Assembly (NCBI GenBank): GCA_949358305.1
Contig: OX442320.1
Coordinates: forward strand, 1,926,501 to 1,986,500
Direction: 5' to 3'
From: Strigamia acuminata
Taxonomy: Eukaryota; Arthropoda; Chilopoda; Geophilomorpha; Linotaeniidae
DNA: 60,000 nucleotides
Shown here: in pieces, positions 33,801 to 42,100 of the stretch
Position numbering within the stretch: the stretch's first letter is position 1
Layout of the letters: each line of letters opens with the position of its first letter
Notes under the pieces: generated by a model
Seen by the model: the letters and a program-made list of their open reading frames with translations, nothing else
Database searches by the model: none
Told to the model about the DNA's origin: nothing
Position numbers and translations under genes: made by a program

Positions 33801-36800
33801 AATAGTACATGATATAATACAGAACGAAAGGCTGTCTCAGTAATGCGTAACGAAAAACCCCATTTCAAATAAACAAATCCGCCAATAACAATACAGACAA
33901 TTGCAATCTGTGAACACCATATAATTCACCACTATCACCTGAGAGGCCCACAACGTGAATGCAACTTTGTGGAGGATTCTATTTATTGACCCCCTATTTC
34001 ATTTTAAAAAATCACCTAAATAAATTTAAATTTCGCACATTTATTTGTCCAGCAAAAATAATAATTTTACTCCGCATTTTCAGTGTTTGATTCCAGTAAC
34101 GTTTTTTTGGCATTTCGGACGTTTTTAACACGTTTATGTGACGTTTTTACGTCGTTTGAACATTGTGTGTACGACGTTCAAAGGTCTTCTCGTAAAGAAA
34201 TGGAGAGTTAAGAACAGCGTTTTGAATTTTTTGGATTTTTCGGTTTACTTTGAGTAGCAGTTTTTGTACTTAAATCGTTTTGTTGGGTGGCATGTTGGGA
34301 TAGAGTCAAGTAACAATGTCATAAAGTCTCATTACACTCTGAGGGATCGGCTACCTCTTAATGGGTTTGAGAATGCCAAAATATTTGCCCTACAGTCAAT
34401 TTAAGTTACACATTGAAGGCTATCACCAAAATTGGACATCGTTTTCATGCCAACAGGCAAGTATGCAATCGTCTCTGGTTTGGAACAATAACTGGTAACG
34501 AATGGGATGAAGGTACTTGTACTTGCCCAACATTCTGCAAAACATATGGGTGCGGACTCTCGGTGCGGGCGTATTCTAGGAGTTGTCATAAAGGAGGGCT
34601 TTCTTGTTGTGCCACTCGAGGCCAAAACTCTCCCAATTGGACATCAACTCAAACGGGCTCGCCCTGCTAAGGCCACACCGGCGATACTACAAGTAATGTA
34701 AAGCCTATGGTTTGCAGCTGTATTTGTCATTTGGTGGAAAAACAATGGAAAATAGTCTGTGAATAATTAGTGTAATTAGTGAATAATTAGGAGGTTTTTA
34801 ACTGCAAATGGGAGGGTCAATAATATATTTCCCTTTGTGGAATTTGTGATAATAAATACAATTTTTAATGTTCTTAATTTTGAAGCAAACTATGATTCAT
34901 CAGAAGTGAGGCTTACTTGTTACGCAAAATGATCAATTACTTTATATTTTTTTCTTAGCTTAGTTGAAAGAATGACACAACAAATACTTGTAAAACAAAA
35001 CTTTCACAATCTGTAAGTCAAGATATTTGTAACAATTTCACTAATTCTTTTTACATGGATTGATGCAAAATTACTTGTATCATCTTCTCGATAAATTAAC
35101 ATCAACATACAAACACATCAATTCAATTATCTAGTTAAAGTTAAATATAATTCTTTTTGAACATCAAATTAAGATGCATTTAAAATTCATCTTCACATTA
35201 AAAATTTTAATCTGAAATAACATGGAAGATTTATTTACAAAATGTAGGCCTACATGAAGGGGTTACATTTCTCATGGTACATTCAAAAAGTCATTTGGAC
35301 TGATTTATCTTGAGCATGTGAAATAAATGGTTAGTGCTGACTGCATCTAGATATTTTTATCTTGTTTAGAGACTCAATCAGATAAGTTTTAATTTTCCTC
35401 AATACAACTAAATTTTATTGCAATTTTAATTTTCTATTTATTGCAATTTTAATTTTTTATTTGATGCAATTTTAGAATTTCTATTTATTGCAATTTTAAT
35501 TTTCTATTTATTGCAATTTTAATTTTCTATTTATTGCAATTTTAATTTTCGATTTATTGCAATTTTAATATCGATTGGATATTCTACGAGCAACAAATGG
35601 AGCACATGAGGAACTTTATACCTACCGTACTTTAAACATTTTTAGTTAATTTGCACTTCTCATTCAAAAATTAAAATTGCAATAAAAGTAAAAAATAAAA
35701 AAAAATAAAAATAAAAAAGATAAAAAAGATAAAAATATCTAGATGCAATCAGTTTTCCCCATTAATTTTATATACTTCAAATGGGTGCATCAGCTTTTGG
35801 ACACCCTGTACATTTAGTTTAAACTAGGACGATTAACTACACCTAGCTCCACCTAGCTTAAATCAATTGTTAGACTGTGTGATACGATTCTGTCTTGTGA
35901 TCGTGGCGCTATCCAGCCGAAACGGCACGAAATGACGTTATTTTGCGAGCAAATGGCGGACAACTGACATCTCAGATTTACATTTTAAAAGGACATTATA
36001 AAGTGGTACATTTATACAGTATTTAAAGTTGAAAAGAAATGATATCTGAACATATTTTATTATATTTTCAGACATTATTTCTAATTTTAATGTTAAACAT
36101 AAATGTACAAATTTATAATTTCCGCCAAAAATGTAAATGCGAGTTGTCAGTTGTCCACCATTTGCCGGCAAAAAAATTTTAACATTACGTATCCCGCACC
36201 AGAAACCCGTAACGACAAATTACTTGTACTTATAAATGTATTTATCCTCTAATACTCTCTCATCTACTTGTATTATGATCAGGCAAATATGAACAAGGTA
36301 TATTCTTATTGATATTTGCATTAGAAAATAAAATACAAGAAATATTAATCAGAAGAACTAAGTTAAGTGATTATGAAATGATAGTAGACACAGAATGAAG
36401 GCATTCGGAATTGTGTCAATTGGGAACACAGCTACAACTCTTTTAAGAATTGAAATATGACATTCAATGGCGCAAATACTCAACAAAAGAACTATGCAAT
36501 CGTATTTCTTCGATTCTAAGACACTTTTTTCCCCATATACCATAAACATATCTAAAAACGGGATTCGTGCTACAATCAACGGCATCTTTGAATCGGAGAA
36601 ATACAGTACCATACTTGTTTTGTTTAATATTTAGTTTAAATATCGGATTTGAGATGAGCGCATAGACATAGATATTACTCTCAACTGTAACGCCTATCTT
36701 GCTATCTGGCCTGCATATATTTATGTAATTAATGCATGATTACATTGAATTGTGTTTATTACAGATATTTGGTGATATTGATCTTGATGGATTTTACTGG

Positions 36801-39125
36801 GGAGAAGCACAGGGGAGGAAGGGTTATGTTCCAGGCAATATGGTGACAGAGTTGCCGCCGGATCAAAGTATTCCTGAGCATCCTGTTAACAGCCGAAGAG
36901 GTGGTGGTAAGTGATTTTAGTTGTATATTTTTTATAGAAATTTCCGACAGTAGGTATCCTAAAATTGTCAGGCCGACCAGGATGTCATATTATTTGAATT
37001 ATCTGGTCAGTGCCTCCCATATTAGTAGCAGACGCTTAATGACCATTTGAAGTAATAGAAGCAACCCAATAAGAACACTTCTGTAACATTACATCATGAA
37101 GTTACCGTACCGCCCCGTTTAAACGCCCGGGTTCAAAAAAGCGCCGGCCCCGTTTTAGCGCCGGGCAGTCATCGGTGGTTCAGTGAATTGGCGCCGGCCC
37201 CGAATAAGCGCCGGGTCCCCAAAAATCACCGATTTTTTGTAAAAAATCGGCGATTTTTGCCGAAAATTCGCCTTTTTTTGCAAAAAATTGACGAAATTTC
37301 GGTTATGCGCCGGGTTCAAATTAGCGCCGGGTTTCAAATTAGCGCCGGGGAAGCAGCTGGAAAAAAGGAATTAAACGCCCGGGCGTTTAAACGGGGCGGT
37401 ACGGTACTCATATGTAATGATTTCAATGGAATTTTTTTTTTAAATTAGAATTTTAGATAAAATTTTTAAATAACTTTTTTAAATTATTATTGATTTTAAA
37501 GAATAGAAGCGTCGTTGAATTAGAAGCACCGCTAAAATTGAAGCGCATCCAAATTTCTGTTTTGAAATAACTTATTTCAAGCGGGCGCTTCGAATCCCAT
37601 AAACACTTTATTTACTTACTTGTTAGTGGTTTATACTCGAGGGGTATGACAATTGCCAGAATTTTTATCATTGCCAATTTGAATCTCTGTGATTTTAACT
37701 CGATTCTTCATTGAATCGCTTTATTAGTGAATCCAAGATTTGACTACGATTTTGCAAGATTTCATTGGAATAGATTAATTTTAAATATATACCTGATCCC
37801 TTCTGAATCTCACTAATCAGAACCTTTCTGAATCTCACTAATCAGAACCTTTCTGAATCTCACTAATCAGAACCTTTCTGAATCTCACTATTCAGAAGCT
37901 TTCTGAATCTCACTATTCAGAAGCTTTCTGAATCTCACTATTCAGATTCTTTCTGAATCTTCCCTGTCAGATTCTTTCTGAATCTTCCCTGTCAGATTCT
38001 TTCTGAATTTTCCCTGTCAGATTCTTTCTGAATCTTCCCTGTCAGATTCTTTCTGAATCTTCCCTGTCAGATTCTTTCTGAATCTTCCCTGTCAGATTCT
38101 TTCTGAATCTTACCTGTCAGATTCTTTCTGAATATATCTAATCAAAATCCTTCTGAATGGGGGAAGTTCGAAATGATAACACAAGCGTAGGCTCATAATC
38201 ACAAGAACGGGGGGAAATAACTATAAAATAGAATTTTTTTAAATATTCCTAATCAGAATCTTTCTGAATCCCCAAACTATGATATAACATTCTAAATTAT
38301 TCGAACTTCAACTTTCAATTGTCATGCCATGAGACCAGCCTCTCTTCAATTATCAATTAAGTTTTATGTTTTTTACATATGTATGTAGCCTATGATTTGT
38401 AATTTTTCCTAATATATTTCACTAGGAGATCGGTGGAACGAAGGTTATTCTAATTTACCAAAACGAAAAATGGTGGCTTTGTATGATTATGATCCTCAAG
38501 AACTTTCACCTAATGTGGATGCAGAGGTAATTAATACCAGAATATAAATAAAATTTATAAAAATTCATACAGGGTACTCTCTGTAGCCCGGACATAGGAC
38601 GGGTCCCAAAAACTTGTCTGGTCTAGGCAATGTCCATTCAGTAGAGCGGACGCTCTCTGGTCGGGACAAATGCCACATGTCCGGACTAGAGAGAGAGAAA
38701 AAAATCAATTTCCGCTACATTAAAACAATTTAAAGCTACAGTGGGGGGCAAAACTAACAAGGGGAACACATGTATAAGATACTCACAGATTGTTGTAATA
38801 TTAAACATGGAGAATTGTTATATCATGCTGAATGAGACCCTAAAATAATTTCATTCCATAAACAGCCAACAATGCAAACAATGAGATCAAAGTTTGCACT
38901 ATTTTGTCTGTGTATACATCCAATCTGAGCAATCAGGCCTAGTGTATGAATACTGTAAACAACAGTTTCTAGGTAAAAAATAGTTCCAAGATCCAAGTTG
39001 AATTTTATCATTTGACATTCAATGATGTCATTTCATCATTAGAGATTCAATGATGTCATGACACCAGAACTTTGTTCACCAACATCACTGTCTTCATGAA
39101 GACAATAATAATAATAATAATAATA

Positions 39126-39176
<51 letters not shown>

Positions 39177-42100
39177 CATAATAATCACTTGTTTTTGTCT
39201 TTCACCCGAAGTCAGGAATTTTTATGTTTTGCATTAAGTTAACAGTTCCAGACATAATCATCAAATGTTTGTTGCTGCTTTTTAAGTTGAAATGATTTTA
39301 ACGATTGTCTATTTTATGATTTAGGCTGAGCTTTCATTCCACACGGGTGAAATTATTTACGTGTATGGTGACATGGACGAGGACGGCTTTTATCTTGGTG
39401 AAATCAACGGCGTCCGTGGTCTTGTGCCATCCAACTTTCTAACCGAGGCACCACCTGAGTATCGTGAAAATATGCGTCATTCCAACCTCGGTCCGCACGA
39501 CCCGTCTGCTATGGGCAAAGTGAGTCGCGAGAGCCGGGACCGAGAGCGGAGGAAAGGTCAGGAACAGGGGCGCGATTTCTCAGGCTGTGCGTTCGTCGTT
39601 GTTATTTGTCGTCAATCTATATATTCTTTACTAGCATATACATGTAAACATCTATATACAACTCTCAGTGTGCAAATCCACACGCTTATGCCTTATTTCT
39701 CTTCTTTTTCTCACTTTTTTTCTCTTTCTTCCATGTGCGCCACTTTTTTTCTCTTGGTGGGCGACCTCCTTAACCAAGCAACAGATGCCTGCCTTGGTCA
39801 CACATCAAAAGGCTATTTGAATTGCTCGAATTTCTATTCTATTTTTATTATGCATCCATTTTTTTTTCATTTTTTCAACTTGTAATTAGGTATCTTTTTT
39901 TTCTTTTTTTTTCTTGTTGTTTATTTCAATGCAGGCATCTGTTTTTTTTTCTCTTAATAATGTCTCGTGTGCATGAAAATATGCTATCTGCATAGTGTGC
40001 TTGCTTTTCTTCATGTTTTTCAAAATGAAGGAAAAATATATTTCGTATATTCAATAATAACCGTGCATTCATAAAGTTCTTATTATTATATCATTTTAGT
40101 ACTGCCTTCTATAATAACGATGAAAGGTGTAGTAAACTTTTAAAACTTGGATAACTATATAAAAACGGTGAAAAGTGAAAAGAACCTCTCAAGATAAAAC
40201 CAAAGTTTTCTGAAACAGACTATGATACCATAGTCACTATTTTCAATCAACGTCCTTTTTCATGGACAGATGCATTTTTAGAAATCTTTTTCTACCATGC
40301 TTTTGATACTACGGAGTTTGTCACAAGTTGCAGAGAAATATCAATGTTTTGATGAGAAATACTTTAAAAGTGAGTTCAAAAGTACAATACATTAATGTAA
40401 ACAGTGGCTCACAAACAAGCTCTGGCAAAAAGTATTCGATTCGACCACTCACCACACGCACTGATTCAAATCCGAATGATATTTTTGGAGTCTTAACAGT
40501 AATTCATACACAAAACAATTTATTGGCTGAATAGGCAAATTTAATACAATTTAACAAATTTATGTGTTTGATCAAGCAAAGAAGATCTTTGAATTTTAAA
40601 TTAACAGTTAATGAAAAGGTACTCACTCCCCATATCAACCAAACTCACAAGTCAGTAGTGCTCATTCAATACACGGACAAGTGATTTTCATATTTGTAAA
40701 ATTGAACAAATATGCTAAAAGTTAAAGAGTTAATAAATGGACTCAAAATCACTGAGAATTGCAAAGAGGAGTGGATGTGCTGAGAGCACCATTCCGTACA
40801 TCTAGAACAAATTTAAACGATTAGAAACTGCTGCATTTACACCATCAAGGTGTAAAGTGACTTTACAGGGAAAGAAACTGCTGCATTTGCAAAGGAATAA
40901 ATTTGCACATTTTTGAAAATGCCAATCAAGGAGTAAGTTAACGGCGTTAACATGATAGGCGAATAAAAATTAAGACGACAAAATGACAAGCCCGTGCTAA
41001 AAAATCATGCGTACAAGCTAAAACAAATCATGTATACAAGCTAAAACAAATCATGTATACAAGCTAAAAAATATTATACATACAAGCTAAAAATTATGCA
41101 TACAAACTAATAAAAACGTCACTCACAGGCTAGAAAATCGTGCATACGAGACAACGAGTACAGGCTAAAATGAAAGAAATTGTCTTGATAGCTAACATGT
41201 ATACAAGAGGGAACGTGCGTAAAAAGTAACGTGCATAAGATTGAACTACTTAATTTGTTTTAACCAAAAAAATACTCCGTAAAACTTTTGAATCAATGCA
41301 AGAAAATTGTCCATTTCAATTTGTTTGATGGCGGAGGATTCAATGGCAAATCGGACGACCGATTGACCGTGCAATTTGAAAAAGCATTGCCATTACTTGC
41401 TGTTTATTTGATTACTACACCTTTACTTTTATAAGAATTAAATTAAAAAGTTTATAAAACTCGTAAATTAATGAGTTTGATTTTTAGAAAAAAAATAAAA
41501 CTTTAGCATGAACATACTTGTTATTGTTATTGAAGGAAAAGTTAAATCTTAAATGTAAATAGAAATCAGCAAAAGTAAGAAAGAAATATTTAGTTTGAGT
41601 TATTATTTTGATTTGGCATGAGTTGTTTGATGAACAGAACACCAGTACAAGTACAGTACCGGTACCGTATCTTGGTTATGGGATAATCCGGTCGAACACC
41701 AAAAATACTTTTTACATTATTTACACAAGACAAACGTAATGGTGCACAAAATAACTTATTTTCAAACAAGAAATGAAATAATACTACTCAAATAATATGA
41801 ATGTTCAATGAGAGGTGTATGAAATTGATCTTTTTTCTGTCTGTGCCTGAGAAACCTTGCTTCATTTAAGCACGTCGCCATTTTTTGAGACGTGTTTCCT
41901 CCTGCTTCCTTCCCTCTTCTAATCAAGAGAAAACAATAACCATCATCTTAAGGCTTTGATTGAGTTGCTCTTGGTGTCCCCTTGCAACTTGGTTTTCGAT
42001 GTATTTCCTGGGGTTGATAAATTCTTGTAAGCCTACCTATTTTTCATTCTAACTTTTTCTGTTTGTTGCTCTGGCTACTCAAATTTGTTTCAATATATCT

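Larger units (their letters stand above)
33556..36764. other. RIMBP intron 24 (3.2 kb)
   Basis: This intron splits the second SH3 domain. It contains the SWIM-finger transposase fossil (34405-34700), a 22-bp AT-rich tandem repeat (35413-35575) and dispersed repeat copy B (35850-36175). Confidence 0.5.
33176..36906 (+). other. RIMBP second SH3 domain (exons 24-25)
   Basis: Exon 24 (33176-33555) first encodes an Arg/Gly/Tyr-rich segment and then [20 protein letters not shown] and [12 protein letters not shown]. Exon 25 (36765-36906) continues [20 protein letters not shown] and [13 protein letters not shown]. The phrase [12 protein letters not shown] is nearly identical to vertebrate RIMBP (FDYDPLTMSPNP), which identifies it as SH3-2. 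In PGNM the usual Ser-Asn is Gly-Asn; the vertebrate second SH3 has PCNM. This domain pairs with SH3-3 to bind RIM and calcium-channel tails. Confidence 0.93.
38426..39519 (+). other. RIMBP third SH3 domain (exons 26-27)
   Basis: Exon 26 (38426-38526) encodes [20 protein letters not shown] and exon 27 (39325-39519) continues [20 protein letters not shown] then [19 protein letters not shown]. Vertebrate RIMBP2 has [19 protein letters not shown] in the same place. Exon 27 contains two possible donors: GTGAGT at 39520 (phase 0, used in my model because it opens the long C-terminal exon) and GTCAGG at 39557 (phase 1). Confidence 0.92.

Noticed and set aside
39361-39885. RIMBP ending by read-through of exon 27 (174-codon ORF)
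   Set aside because: After 39556 the sequence turns into T-rich intronic DNA. The good donors at 39520 and 39557 and the long open exon at 43599 give a better model.
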